In this document: positions 21,164 to 30,516 of the stretch, in pieces
Layout of the letters: every line of letters starts with the position of its first letter
Position numbering within the stretch: the stretch's first letter is position 1
Virus record (IMG/VR): IMGVR_UViG_3300032282_005134
Location: 1-34,930 of that record
Strand: one strand, 5' to 3'
DNA: 34,930 nt
From: a virus
Position numbers and translations under genes: made by a program
Notes under the pieces: generated by a model
What the model was told of the DNA's origin: nothing
The model's input: only the letters and a program-made list of their open reading frames with translations
Database searches by the model: none

Positions 21164-23020
21164 TTAGTACCCACCAAAGGTAGCAGAGTTTGATGTTCTT
21201 CTATCAAGCGCCTGTTGTGAACTTATATCTCCTGAAACTACATACGCCTTAACGGGTTTTCCTGATGTTTGAGCAAGTGTTGATGCAATTTGTGCACCTG
21301 GTGTTGCAGATTGTGTTCCCTGTATTATCGGTGCAGCAGCTCCTGCTACTGATGGTGCGGTTGGTGGTGTCATAGCATTAGTTTTTAAACTTGCTCCTCC
21401 TCCACTAACTGATGTTGCGTTATCACTACTATTAATTTGTTGTATTGATTTTGCTGCACTAGCTATTGTTGATGCAACACCTAATGCTGCCGATATTGTA
21501 TTAATGGTTACCCAAGGTTGTCCTAATGTTAAAGGAAACGCTGCGGCTGCTTTTGCATTTGCAATTGCAGTATTTGCAATAATAGAACCAATAGCTGCAG
21601 CTTGTTGTACGATAACACCTGCGATTGCTAACTTCTTATTCTTACCTGCAATTTGTTGCATCAATGAACCAAACTGTCCAACTAAATCAATTTGTGCTAA
21701 TAGTATTTCTGCTTTCGCATCTCTCTCAGCTTCATCAATTGCTTTTCTTTGTTGAGCAGCTTGTTGTTGAATTTGAGTTCTTTGGTTTTCAGTAAGTTCC
21801 TGATTAGATAATAATACTTGCTCTTGCGCAGTTATTAAATCTTTCTTTTGTTGGAATGTGTTATTCTCAAAATCTAATTTATTTTGTAAACCTAATAAAT
21901 CATCTTCTCTATCTTTCTCTATTTTTGCTTTCTTATCATCCTCTGCTTTCTTATCATCATCTGCTTTCTTCTTTTTAAAATCCTCAACCTTTTTAGCAGC
22001 CTCATCATCATATTTCTTATTAATATCTGCAACCTCTATTTTATATTGTTCTAATACGGATGTTGGGTCATCATCTACTCTTAAAGCACGTAATCTTTCA
22101 TTTTGTTTTAAACCAGCGTTATATATTTCCTGGTCTCTTTGAGATAGGGTAGCTATATATGCATCAACTAATACCTTATTTGCAGCATCATCTACCTTTT
22201 GCTTTTCAGCATTCTTCTTTTTTTGTTCTTCTTTTAATTTATCTGATTTCTCCTGATATGCTTTTTGTCTAGCTAATGCTTCTGATTTCTTTTTCTCATC
22301 AATTGCTTTATATACATCAGCTACACGTTTTGCTTCCTCTAAATCTTTCTCAGCTTGGTCATAGAATGCTTTGTTTGCTGCAGCTGCTGATTCATTAAAT
22401 CCATCTATTGATTTTTTAGTAAATCCTAATTTAACTGCAACCCATTCAGCAGCATCTGCTACTTTATTAATTACCTTTGCAAAGAATTCAAATGTAGGAA
22501 TTGCTACCGCAGAAACCATTGTTAATAATGGTGCTAATAGTTTAGAGAATGCATCAGTTACTTTATTTAATGTAGCCTGTCCTTGCTCACTCTTACCTAA
22601 CGCATCTTTCATTGCGATTATTGCACCAATGATAAGTGTTATACCACCTGTTGCAATTGCTAATCTTACACCAAAGGTATCAACTGCACTTTTAGCACTT
22701 TGAAATCCTTTACCAATTGCACCAATAGGACCTGGTAGAGCAGCTAATTTATCTTCAATTTGTCCTGATTGGAACGCAACTTTCTTTTGTTGGTCTCCCA
22801 ATTCATCTAATTGATTAGATAACTTTTTAAACTCTTTAGTACCCTCCTGTCCTTTATCTGCTAACTCCTGAAGTTTGATTGTAGTTTCTCTAATTTGGGT
22901 ACGAAGGGATTTAAACTTCCCATCAGCTTTTTCAGCTTCATCACCCAATTGTTCTACCTCATCAGTACCTTTTACTTCGGTTTCAATTACGGCGGTGTAT
23001 GTGGTTGTATTATCTGCCAT
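21164..23020 (-). CDS. Tape measure protein
   Basis: This 618-aa protein is the ruler that sets tail length and helps DNA entry. Order: a helical N-terminus (FKSLRTQIRETTIKLQELAD), two hydrophobic segments (about 115-140 with FGVRLAIATGGITLIIGAII, and about 162-185 with LLAPLLTMVSAVAIPTFEFF), a long Lys/Glu/Asp-rich helical middle (about 225-440), then an Ala-rich segment (LAIAGVIVQQAAAIGSIIAN, about 465-530) and a small Ser/Thr/Ala-rich end. A tape measure of this size would predict a rather short siphovirus tail (about 90 nm at 1.5 angstrom per residue). It follows a 49-aa gene by 2 nt. Confidence 0.8.
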   Translation of the reverse strand: MADNTTTYTAVIETEVKGTDEVEQLGDEAEKADGKFKSLRTQIRETTIKLQELADKGQEGTKEFKKLSNQLDELGDQQKKVAFQSGQIEDKLAALPGPIGAIGKGFQSAKSAVDTFGVRLAIATGGITLIIGAIIAMKDALGKSEQGQATLNKVTDAFSKLLAPLLTMVSAVAIPTFEFFAKVINKVADAAEWVAVKLGFTKKSIDGFNESAAAANKAFYDQAEKDLEEAKRVADVYKAIDEKKKSEALARQKAYQEKSDKLKEEQKKKNAEKQKVDDAANKVLVDAYIATLSQRDQEIYNAGLKQNERLRALRVDDDPTSVLEQYKIEVADINKKYDDEAAKKVEDFKKKKADDDKKAEDDKKAKIEKDREDDLLGLQNKLDFENNTFQQKKDLITAQEQVLLSNQELTENQRTQIQQQAAQQRKAIDEAERDAKAEILLAQIDLVGQFGSLMQQIAGKNKKLAIAGVIVQQAAAIGSIIANTAIANAKAAAAFPLTLGQPWVTINTISAALGVASTIASAAKSIQQINSSDNATSVSGGGASLKTNAMTPPTAPSVAGAAAPIIQGTQSATPGAQIASTLAQTSGKPVKAYVVSGDISSQQALDRRTSNSATFGGY

Positions 23021-23022
23021 AT

Positions 23023-23172
23023 CTATTTTTTACTTTTCCAAACTCGTTTAAGTAACAATTTAATATGATTTAAAGTTGAAGGATATTGATGTCTACCTTT
23101 GGCAAAATCAATACTTTCACTCATTCCATAATAATCACCAACATTCAATAAATCAATTACTACCTTTATCAT
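23023..23172 (-). CDS. Very small basic protein upstream of the tape measure (49 aa)
   Basis: ATG at 23172, TAG at 23023-23025, giving MIKVVIDLLNVGDYYGMSES, then DFAKGRHQYPSTLNHIK and a basic end (LLLKRVWKSKK). It lies 2 nt before the tape measure ATG and 15 nt after the preceding stop, in the same direction, so it is probably translated. Position just upstream of the tape measure is where tail-assembly chaperones usually sit, though it is far too short for one. No family recognised. Confidence 0.6.
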   Translation of the reverse strand: MIKVVIDLLNVGDYYGMSESIDFAKGRHQYPSTLNHIKLLLKRVWKSKK

Positions 23173-23187
23173 AACTATATAACACTT

Positions 23188-23826
23188 TTATAGGGGTTTG
23201 TTAGTGGGTGGTGGGATTCTTAATATGTAATATGTAGGTAATTCGTGAGAATACCAGCTTCCATCAACCATAAAATTGTAATCCGTAAAGGATTTGTGAT
23301 AATTGTGTGCAGATATGTTTTCAGGAATCGTTTCTATGGTATCATAGAACCCTTTTAAGAGGTGTTTCGGCATGAAGTAGAAGTTGTCATCCACTAGGTT
23401 AAAATCAGGTCCGCATTTTGCTCCGCATAAGAAATTCAATTTATCAGTTTTTATATCTAAACTACTAAAATGTTGTTTAAAGTGTAAATCAAATCTGCTT
23501 AGTATTACATAATCGTAATCATCAGGAGAATCTAACATTAATTTAACTGTATTCTTAAAAATTTTATTGCGTTTAACAACTGGGTCTGATTCCATGCTAT
23601 TATCAATTTCACTAAATGTTACATTAGTAAACTTATAATCATCTATTAATTCATTCTCAATTGGAGAATGATATGTACATGCAAAATATTTTATATCATG
23701 ATTACAATACATGTGGCTGAATTGATTATGAAATGTTTCTCTATAATCAACACCATGTTTCCAACCCATCCAATGATTTAGATTATCTAAATAATGTATT
23801 CCAAATAAACCTACTCCTATTTTCAT
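23188..23826 (-). CDS. Putative glycosyltransferase-like protein
   Basis: This 212-aa protein starts MKIGVGLFGIHYLDNLNHWM. A central YDYVILSRFDLHFKQHF (about 104-120) resembles the metal-site region of GT-A-like transferases found in sugar-decoration loci ('YDYVI-x-x-R-x-D'), followed by DDNFYFMPKHLLKGFYDTI. The ATG overlaps the stop of the methyltransferase gene by 1 nt, and these two plus the 314-aa gene form a three-gene sugar-modification cassette between fibre genes and the tape measure. Substrate unknown: it could modify a virion protein or host surface sugar. Confidence 0.55.
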   Translation of the reverse strand: MKIGVGLFGIHYLDNLNHWMGWKHGVDYRETFHNQFSHMYCNHDIKYFACTYHSPIENELIDDYKFTNVTFSEIDNSMESDPVVKRNKIFKNTVKLMLDSPDDYDYVILSRFDLHFKQHFSSLDIKTDKLNFLCGAKCGPDFNLVDDNFYFMPKHLLKGFYDTIETIPENISAHNYHKSFTDYNFMVDGSWYSHELPTYYILRIPPPTNKPL

Positions 23827-24527
23827 TAGATTAAAGTTTTATTTCCTCTAGAATATGCATACAAGTTAAATCCAGTATGATAGTTTTTTTCATTTATAAA
23901 ACCATTATATCTTATAAACTCTTTTGTTTCTTCAGATACATCAACATGGTCGTGAAATAATAATATAGAATCATCTGCTAAATGCGGTAATACAACTTTA
24001 ACATCAGCATCAATTTGAGCTTGTGTATGTCCACCATCTATAAAAGCAAAATCTAATTTGGTATTTCCAAAATTTCCTAATATTAATTCAGTAGTATTAT
24101 CAGGAGACCAACCAATTTCTAATTTAACATTATCATCTATACCTAATTGGTTAATTAATGCACTTGCCATTCTATAACCATCAGAATCTAAACCAGAAAT
24201 TAATCTAGTATTAATATCATATCCACCTGAATAGTTAAAATTTTCTTCAACATATGCATCCATAGTAACTAACTTTCCATCAGTTATTTTAAGTGCTTGT
24301 CCAATTACTGATGCTGATATACCAAATGCAGTTGCTATTTCAAATGCAGCTTTGATATTATTTTGTATAATCAAATCATAAACAATTTTTGCTTCATGCT
24401 CTCTCATAGACCATGGGTGATAGTGATTTGATAATTTTAATGAATCATCTATTGATGGTTCTAAATTAAATCCTAAATTGAATTCATTTGATAATTCAAT
24501 TAACTTTGAGTAACTTGCTAATTCCAT
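23826..24527 (-). CDS. Class I SAM-dependent methyltransferase
   Basis: This 233-aa protein has the Rossmann methyltransferase pattern: motif I FEIATAFGISA (62-72), LVTMDAYVE (86-94), then KLDFAFIDGGHTQAQIDADV (157-176) and LLFHDHVD (189-196). The 'DFAFIDGGHT' signature is typical of the Methyltransf_24 type used in sugar and cell-wall decoration pathways. It is sandwiched between two glycosyltransferase-like genes (3 nt after one, 1-nt overlap with the next), so O-methylation of a sugar is more likely than DNA methylation. The substrate is not known. Confidence 0.75.
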   Translation of the reverse strand: MELASYSKLIELSNEFNLGFNLEPSIDDSLKLSNHYHPWSMREHEAKIVYDLIIQNNIKAAFEIATAFGISASVIGQALKITDGKLVTMDAYVEENFNYSGGYDINTRLISGLDSDGYRMASALINQLGIDDNVKLEIGWSPDNTTELILGNFGNTKLDFAFIDGGHTQAQIDADVKVVLPHLADDSILLFHDHVDVSEETKEFIRYNGFINEKNYHTGFNLYAYSRGNKTLI

Positions 24528-24530
24528 ATT

Positions 24531-25475
24531 TTATATTTTTGTTTTTAATATTGTTTTAAGTGCGGTTTCTTTAACTTCATTCCAATAATATGATGATGCT
24601 CTATTAGAATCTACTTCCAATATCTCATCATAAGGTAATTTATTAATATACGCACCTTTAAAAAATAATCTTTCATCAGATGAGGTAACACCCGCATTAT
24701 GTAAAATCCAGTGCTTCTCAACTCTATCAATCGGGTCAGTACTCCAACCAAAAGAAATTCGTTCATCAACTTTAGTTTCGTGTCCTGCTAACCAAGCGTT
24801 CCATAACAAACTCCACATACCTGCTGTCCACTTTTGTATTGGGTAATCTCCTTCATATTTTTTAACATAATCAGGTTCTACTTCACAAAAGTAATCATAC
24901 ATTCTTATTGCATCTTTCTCTACCTTATCCCAAAATTCCCAACCTTCTCCATTAACAATGTATTGTGCTCCACCTGAATGTGAGTTCATTAATTTAGGAA
25001 TTCTTTCATCAATTCCAACAATCTCACACATCTTTAGGTAAACATCATTACTCTTTTGTTGTATATAATCGTAATTGATATATGAGTTAGTATCACTTAC
25101 ACTCCACATATTATTTTTACGAACCCAATCTAATTCAGGTTTACGTGTAAAAATGATATCGCTATCATGTAGGAAAAGAACCTCATTACGGAGCTCAGGA
25201 TGTTCTTTAAGGTGATTCTTCATTAAATTGAAATAAATGGCAGGAATGTACTTAAAATCACTCCTGGTGTCATTGTAGAAGAAGAACCTAACGTTGTTGT
25301 AATGATTTTGTAGTTTTCTCCAATCATCAGGTACACTATCATTGTTTATTGCACATAAGATATCAATCTGGTTAGGATTAACACCATGTTTAATAAAGTT
25401 ATTAATTACTACTTCTACCTGCCAAGTATAATATGAGTTAGCAGGTTGTGCGCAAATGAATCGTATATTTTCCAT
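24531..25475 (-). CDS. Putative glycosyltransferase (GT-A-like, DxD)
   Basis: This 314-aa protein has an N-terminal Rossmann-like start (NIRFICAQPANSYYTWQVEV), a candidate metal-binding DxD in FLHDSDIIFTRKPELDW (101-117, with D104 and D106), then SGGAQYIVNGEGWEFWDKVE (about 178-197) and a C-terminal WILHNAGVTSSDERLFFKGA. This layout is typical of nucleotide-sugar transferases with a 'DSDIIF' metal motif. It heads the three-gene sugar cassette, just downstream of the Thr/Ser-linked fibre at 25522. Glycosylation of the Thr/Ser linkers in the fibres would fit the context well, but this is inference. Confidence 0.7.
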   Translation of the reverse strand: MENIRFICAQPANSYYTWQVEVVINNFIKHGVNPNQIDILCAINNDSVPDDWRKLQNHYNNVRFFFYNDTRSDFKYIPAIYFNLMKNHLKEHPELRNEVLFLHDSDIIFTRKPELDWVRKNNMWSVSDTNSYINYDYIQQKSNDVYLKMCEIVGIDERIPKLMNSHSGGAQYIVNGEGWEFWDKVEKDAIRMYDYFCEVEPDYVKKYEGDYPIQKWTAGMWSLLWNAWLAGHETKVDERISFGWSTDPIDRVEKHWILHNAGVTSSDERLFFKGAYINKLPYDEILEVDSNRASSYYWNEVKETALKTILKTKI

Positions 25476-25521
25476 AACATATTGTTTTATATAGTTTTAA
25501 CAAATTATAATGATTTTGTGA

Positions 25522-26619
25522 TTAATATGTAAATGTATTAGCAGGTGTTCGTGGTTGAGGTACTAATGAACCTGTAAATGTATGAGTTGTTAAATTTACA
25601 TTACTACCAAATGGTCCTTGTTGAGTAATAGTTCCACCTGTTGCGTATGGACCTGATGGGTCTTTACTCCAATATGATATTGAACCTGAGAAATTAGTAT
25701 ATGGAGTTGAAAATGTTCCTAATGTCCAATATCTACCAGGGTAAATCCACATTGTTTGTAATGGTTGTCCTACTGCATTTACATAAATTAACAATGGTTT
25801 ACCAACAGTACCAACAGTGCATCCAAATGGAAATGGTGTTGGATTTGGTAAAACAATAGGTGAAGTACCCCATGGAGTTGTACCTATAAAAGTTCTATCA
25901 GGACCTATTGTTGAACCAGGTGTTGCTCTAAAGCTTGAACTAAATGAACCAGTTCCACCTGTTATCATACCACCCTGTGCTTTACCACAAAAATCTGAAT
26001 TTAATGTTATAGTGCCAGGTCCATCTGAACCATTACATGCTATTGTATAACTTCCTGAAATTGTGTACATACTACCTGTTCCCATAAGTTCCCATCCACT
26101 ACATATATTTCCATTAAAAGGAGCTGTAGTAATAGTTGTATAAGGTTTTACTGCATCTCCACTACCAAATGACCCACTAATACAATAGAATGAAACAATA
26201 GTTGTTGGGCTATTTTGTGAAAGTAATCCAACAACTGATGATGACATTGGTGACATAGATGAACCAGATGGTGTATATCCATATTGATATGTATAATTTG
26301 GGTCTAATAATGATGTATCAATTGTTACTTGAATTATTGGTGCAGTTACAGGTGCTGCAGTTGTTGTAGTTGTAGATGTACTTGTTGATGTAGATGTTGT
26401 TGAAGTAGTACTAGTAGTAGATGTTGTTGTAGATGTTGAAGTACTTGTTGTTCCACCACACTCATTTAATTCAACTACTACTCCAAATGCATTAACGGTA
26501 TAGCATATAACTCCATCAGAATATTTTCCAGCTGGTGCAATTATTTGTCCTGAATTATCTAAAAACATTTTACATCCTAAAGATAATACCATGCAATTTG
26601 TATATATATTTTTTACCAT
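25522..26619 (-). CDS. Fibre/adhesin with one Thr/Ser linker
   Basis: This 365-aa protein has a short N-terminal head with four Cys (residues 1-56, ending LNECGG), a 32-residue pure Thr/Ser linker (57-88), then a beta-rich Pro/Ser/Gly/Tyr domain (89-365) with little sequence familiarity, ending QPRTPANTFTY. The layout (anchor, flexible linker, exposed domain) matches the two larger fibres upstream. It is the fourth gene of the fibre group in transcription order and precedes the glycosyltransferase genes by 46 nt. Host binding is inference. Confidence 0.65.
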   Translation of the reverse strand: MVKNIYTNCMVLSLGCKMFLDNSGQIIAPAGKYSDGVICYTVNAFGVVVELNECGGTTSTSTSTTTSTTSTTSTTSTSTSTSTTTTTAAPVTAPIIQVTIDTSLLDPNYTYQYGYTPSGSSMSPMSSSVVGLLSQNSPTTIVSFYCISGSFGSGDAVKPYTTITTAPFNGNICSGWELMGTGSMYTISGSYTIACNGSDGPGTITLNSDFCGKAQGGMITGGTGSFSSSFRATPGSTIGPDRTFIGTTPWGTSPIVLPNPTPFPFGCTVGTVGKPLLIYVNAVGQPLQTMWIYPGRYWTLGTFSTPYTNFSGSISYWSKDPSGPYATGGTITQQGPFGSNVNLTTHTFTGSLVPQPRTPANTFTY

Positions 26620-26629
26620 TTAATAAATT

Positions 26630-27229
26630 TTAAATTAAACATACAGGTGTTACATTCCAACATGATTCTCCATAAGAACCTGAAATTGATATTTGCATAT
26701 TATCATTACCTTGTCCATACCAACGAGCAACCATATCAGCATAAGTTGGACCATAAAAGTTATCATCTTTTAGTCCTTGAGCTTTTCCAACCATACATGT
26801 AGAACTTGCTTCCTGAAATGAACCTGATGGATATTCATAAAATAAACCATCATATAAAGGTTTTGAACTTCTCCAAACATATAATGAACTACCATCAAAT
26901 GAACATGTATTTCTATCCATCGGCTCCATATATGAATAATAAAATCCATCAGTCCAAGGTACTAAACCTGGAGGACCTTCTGGTGTTAAATATTCAATAG
27001 AAAATTCAGTAGGGTCTGCTACATTAACTAATTTTAATCTATTTGAATCAACAGGAATAGTAACAACTGCAGTTGAACCAATTGATGGAAATGTAACTCT
27101 ACTATTAATTAAAGCTTTGTAATAATTTATACCATCCGTAGAGTAAAATATATCAAATGTATTATTTACTGATGTAACTCTGAATCCCATTACAATTTTT
27201 CTATCTTGTGTTTGTAATTTATTAATCAT
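26630..27229 (-). CDS. Virion-associated protein, possible fibre tip or accessory
   Basis: This 199-aa protein has a beta-rich N-terminus with VVTIPVDSNRLKLVNVADP, then a Tyr/Trp-rich half (WTDGFYYSYMEPMDRNTCSF, SSTCMVGKAQGLKDDNFYGP) and a Cys-containing end ESCWNVTPVCLI. There is no Thr/Ser linker, unlike its neighbours. It lies between two linker fibres (7 and 10 nt gaps), so it is surely part of the same structure. It may be a receptor-contact protein; no family recognised. Confidence 0.6.
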   Translation of the reverse strand: MINKLQTQDRKIVMGFRVTSVNNTFDIFYSTDGINYYKALINSRVTFPSIGSTAVVTIPVDSNRLKLVNVADPTEFSIEYLTPEGPPGLVPWTDGFYYSYMEPMDRNTCSFDGSSLYVWRSSKPLYDGLFYEYPSGSFQEASSTCMVGKAQGLKDDNFYGPTYADMVARWYGQGNDNMQISISGSYGESCWNVTPVCLI

Positions 27230-27236
27230 AATTTAT

Positions 27237-28880
27237 TTATTTGAATCCTGCAGGAATATCTGCATAGTTTGATAAGTTAGTACAATTTCTAAATGCATCA
27301 ACACCATAAGGTTGAGTACCACCAGGAGGATATAACCAAATCGCAGGAGCTTGTCCAGTTATTGGACTTGTTGATGTTGCTCCAAATATACGATATGCGT
27401 ACATATATCCATCATATTTAGTATTCTTTGCAGTTATTACGTTATCAAATGATGATGAATATAAATAACCCGGATTTCTATAATTAAAAAATGTACCACT
27501 CATATTATAAAATCCAGTATAAGAACCTGATGCAAAGAATCCTGAACCTGATGGGAACGTAGTAAATGAACCTGATATTAAACCATCTCTATTAGCACCA
27601 GAAAATGCACTACCAAATGCAGAACCTGCATAACATCTATTAAACATATTTTCAGGTAAGCTATCTATTTTACTATTTGCTTGAAATATACTAGTAAAAG
27701 TTCTAACATTTGTACAATAATATAATAAATCTTCTTTAATAGTATTATTTGGAGCTTTACCACCACCCGCAGCACCACTAAATAAAGAACCTGCATCGGT
27801 CCATGTAAATTGACCTGGTTGTCCATAAACCATATCCATATTAATTTTTTGTACAGTTCTACCAAAATTAACTTTTGTAGCTCCTGTATTTCCAAATTGT
27901 TGCACACCATTTATTACTGCTCTAGCAGATACTCCACCATTATTAGCAGTGTTACAATCAAAAGATTGATATAATCCTGATATTGAAGCAGTATAACTAC
28001 CAGTTGCATAAGTATGATTAAGATTAGCACTATTTGAACCTGATATAATACTAGTAGTACCATCACCCCAATCAACACTGCAGCTATAATACCTATTATT
28101 ATTTGTTGGTAGTGTGAAAGTATATGTTGGAAAATTATCAACATAAGGTGGCACTGCATTTATTGTAAATATTAAATCACTTACGTTAGTTGAACTAAAT
28201 TGGAATGTTGGACATGGAGGATTACACTCACAATATGAATAACATGCTATACTACAATCGGTAGTGTCATAACCTAAACACATAGGATATAAATTAGGAT
28301 TTATAGTTGTTGTAGTAGTACTTGTTGAAGTAGTACTTGTAGTTGTTGTACTAGTAGTAGGAGCTGGAATAATAAATGGTAATGCATCAGGTAAAATAGG
28401 TCCTAATAATTGTATTGAACATTCTCCATTACTTAAATTATAATCATTAATTGCTCTTAAGTGATAATAGTTACCTCTAAATTCAATAATATCATTTTGA
28501 GAAATTTTAAAATAGTTAGCTAATGGAATTATAGCTGATGCATTTAATAATTTAGTTCTAGGATTATATAATAATTGAACATATTTTTCCCAATAATCTG
28601 AATATAATGTATTAGTTGGAGTTTGTCCATAAACAGATTCCTCATTATAAAATAAAAGAGATTTAGAATTTACCGTTGGAAAGTTACCATTAACTACATT
28701 GTAATTATCAAAATAAGGGAATTGACTAACTCCTCTAGAAGAATTATTTTCATCATGTACATAAAATTTCTCACAATCTACTTGTCCATTATAAAATAAT
28801 AATCTAGGTAATACTTTAGTAGCCGCGTAAGATTGATTACTTATATAAGTTGGTATGTATATTGGTATAATTTCTGACAT
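27237..28880 (-). CDS. Fibre/adhesin: shared anchor, Thr/Ser linker, PKD-like and DUF285-like domains
   Basis: This 547-aa protein has three parts. Residues 1-173 are an anchor domain nearly the same as in the next upstream gene (IPIYIPTYIS, then VLPRLLFYNGQVDCEKFYVH and FPYFDNYNVV). Residues 174-193 are a Thr/Ser linker. The tail starts with a Cys-rich stub, then a PKD-like beta sandwich (SCSVDWGDGTTSIISG, about 266-281, and LNHTYATGSY), then a segment like the DUF285/BspA-type surface repeat (FTSIFQANSKIDSLPENMF, and near the end FRNCTNLSNYADIPAGF). DUF285-type repeats are usual on bacterial surface proteins. The tail is unlike the paralog's, so the exposed part was exchanged. The anchor probably attaches to the tail tip. 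Confidence 0.72.
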   Translation of the reverse strand: MSEIIPIYIPTYISNQSYAATKVLPRLLFYNGQVDCEKFYVHDENNSSRGVSQFPYFDNYNVVNGNFPTVNSKSLLFYNEESVYGQTPTNTLYSDYWEKYVQLLYNPRTKLLNASAIIPLANYFKISQNDIIEFRGNYYHLRAINDYNLSNGECSIQLLGPILPDALPFIIPAPTTSTTTTSTTSTSTTTTTINPNLYPMCLGYDTTDCSIACYSYCECNPPCPTFQFSSTNVSDLIFTINAVPPYVDNFPTYTFTLPTNNNRYYSCSVDWGDGTTSIISGSNSANLNHTYATGSYTASISGLYQSFDCNTANNGGVSARAVINGVQQFGNTGATKVNFGRTVQKINMDMVYGQPGQFTWTDAGSLFSGAAGGGKAPNNTIKEDLLYYCTNVRTFTSIFQANSKIDSLPENMFNRCYAGSAFGSAFSGANRDGLISGSFTTFPSGSGFFASGSYTGFYNMSGTFFNYRNPGYLYSSSFDNVITAKNTKYDGYMYAYRIFGATSTSPITGQAPAIWLYPPGGTQPYGVDAFRNCTNLSNYADIPAGFK

Positions 28881-30516
28881 ATATTATTTCTATATTGCGC
28901 AAGTTCCACTACAATCAGTTCCAGCTGATGCTGAACCATCTAAATCTATATCATAATATGCACCTGAATTATATCCATCAATTCTATATACATACCCATC
29001 ACCATTATTATAATAATGATTAGTTGTTAATGTTCCGCCTGTTGTATTATTTCTTGCAATTAATCCACTAGTTGCACCACTGCAATTTGGACAATTATAT
29101 CTTGTTACACTATAATAGTTGTATGTAGGTGCGGAAGTTGTTGTAGTTGTTGTAGTACAAGGATATGTTCCACAATTATAGTTATATAATATTACTTGAC
29201 CTGCTCCTGGTTCTTTTGTTGGAGTTGTACGTGAACAAACATAAAAATTTTTACCACCACCAACTAATGCGTAAGCTGGATTACCTGTTGAACAATCAGT
29301 CCAATAGAAGTAACCACCTCTAGTTGCAGCTAATCTCCATTGGTTACATTGTAAAACACATTCGGTTGTTGTTGTAGTTGTTGTTGTAGGACATACCGTA
29401 CATCCACCACCTCTAACTGTTGCAAATCCTTGTCCAAATGTATGTGATACATCCTGATAGTTTCCATTATAAGATACCACATAATTTCCTGTTGCAACTG
29501 AATTCCATGTAGCACTTGTAAATGTTGTTGAATTACAAAATGTTGTTCCATTACCAGTCATAGGGAAATATGATATTGGAGAATAACAAGCATCAGTTGC
29601 GTTTGCACCATAATCAACAATTTCATAGAAACGTGCAGCAGTTGTTGTAGTAGTACTTGTAGTGGTAGTAGGTGCTTCCGTAGTAGTCGTTGTTGTAGTT
29701 GGAGCTTCAGTTGTAGTAGTTGTAGTTGCAGCAGTTGTTGTAGTTGTAGTTGCTGGAGGACATGTTTCTGTTTTACAATTTCCAACAGGTGATATAGTAC
29801 CAGTTCCATATATAAATTCTGCCTGTATTAATCCACCGATTCTTGCAGCACATAGGTAATATGTACCAGCATTCATATAAACATAGTTCTCATTTCTACC
29901 ATAGCAATTAAATGTTTGAACTTCACCACCAGCTGATGTTATTACAACTTCAACACAAATACATGGGTTATTACTAAATGTAGTTGTAGTTGTACCCGAT
30001 GTTGTAGTTGATGTAGAAGTTGAAGTACTTGTAGTTGTTGTAGTTGGTATTGGTGTAGGACCTGGTGTTACCGCAAATGGTAAAGCATCAGGTAAAATAG
30101 GACCTAATAGTTCTATATTACACTCACCATTTTTTAAATTATAATCGTTTATAGCACGTAAGTGATAGTAATTACCTCTTAACTCAACTATATCATTTAA
30201 TTCCATTTTAAAATAATCAGCTAATGGAATTATTGTTGATGCATTTAATAAACGTGTACGTGGGTTATATAATAACTCAACATACTTTTCCCAATAAGTT
30301 GAATATAATGTTTCAGTAGGTATTTCACCATATACACCTGTTTCATTTAAAAATAAAAGAGATTTGCTATCGCTAGTAGGAAATGAACCTGATACAACAT
30401 TATAGTTGTCAAAATATGGGAATTGATATACTGAACGTGATGAGTTATATTCATCATGTACATAAAATTTCTCACAATCTACTTGTCCATTATAAAATAA
30501 TAATCTAGGTAATACT
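28749..30516 (-). repeat. Dispersed duplication of the fibre anchor (67-nt identical core)
   Basis: 28749-28815 and 30450-30516 are identical over 67 nt and lie at the matching place in the two anchor domains. The rest of the two anchors (30581-30055 and 28880-28360) is clearly similar but diverged. This marks a gene duplication with recent gene conversion or strong constraint on this core. Confidence 0.8.

Noticed and set aside
21504-22703. Ala/Ser-rich plus-strand frames opposite the tape measure
   Set aside because: Composition mirrors the Ala/Lys/Glu-rich tape measure gene; no promoter or leader.
27665-28159. Two 81-aa minus-strand frames rich in Ile, Leu and Val
   Set aside because: They overlap the 547-aa fibre in another frame, have hydrophobic AT-driven composition and no leader.
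29330-29859. Leu/Gln- and Val-rich frames over the Thr/Ser linkers of the 563-aa fibre
   Set aside because: Low-complexity shadows of Thr codons in other frames and strands.
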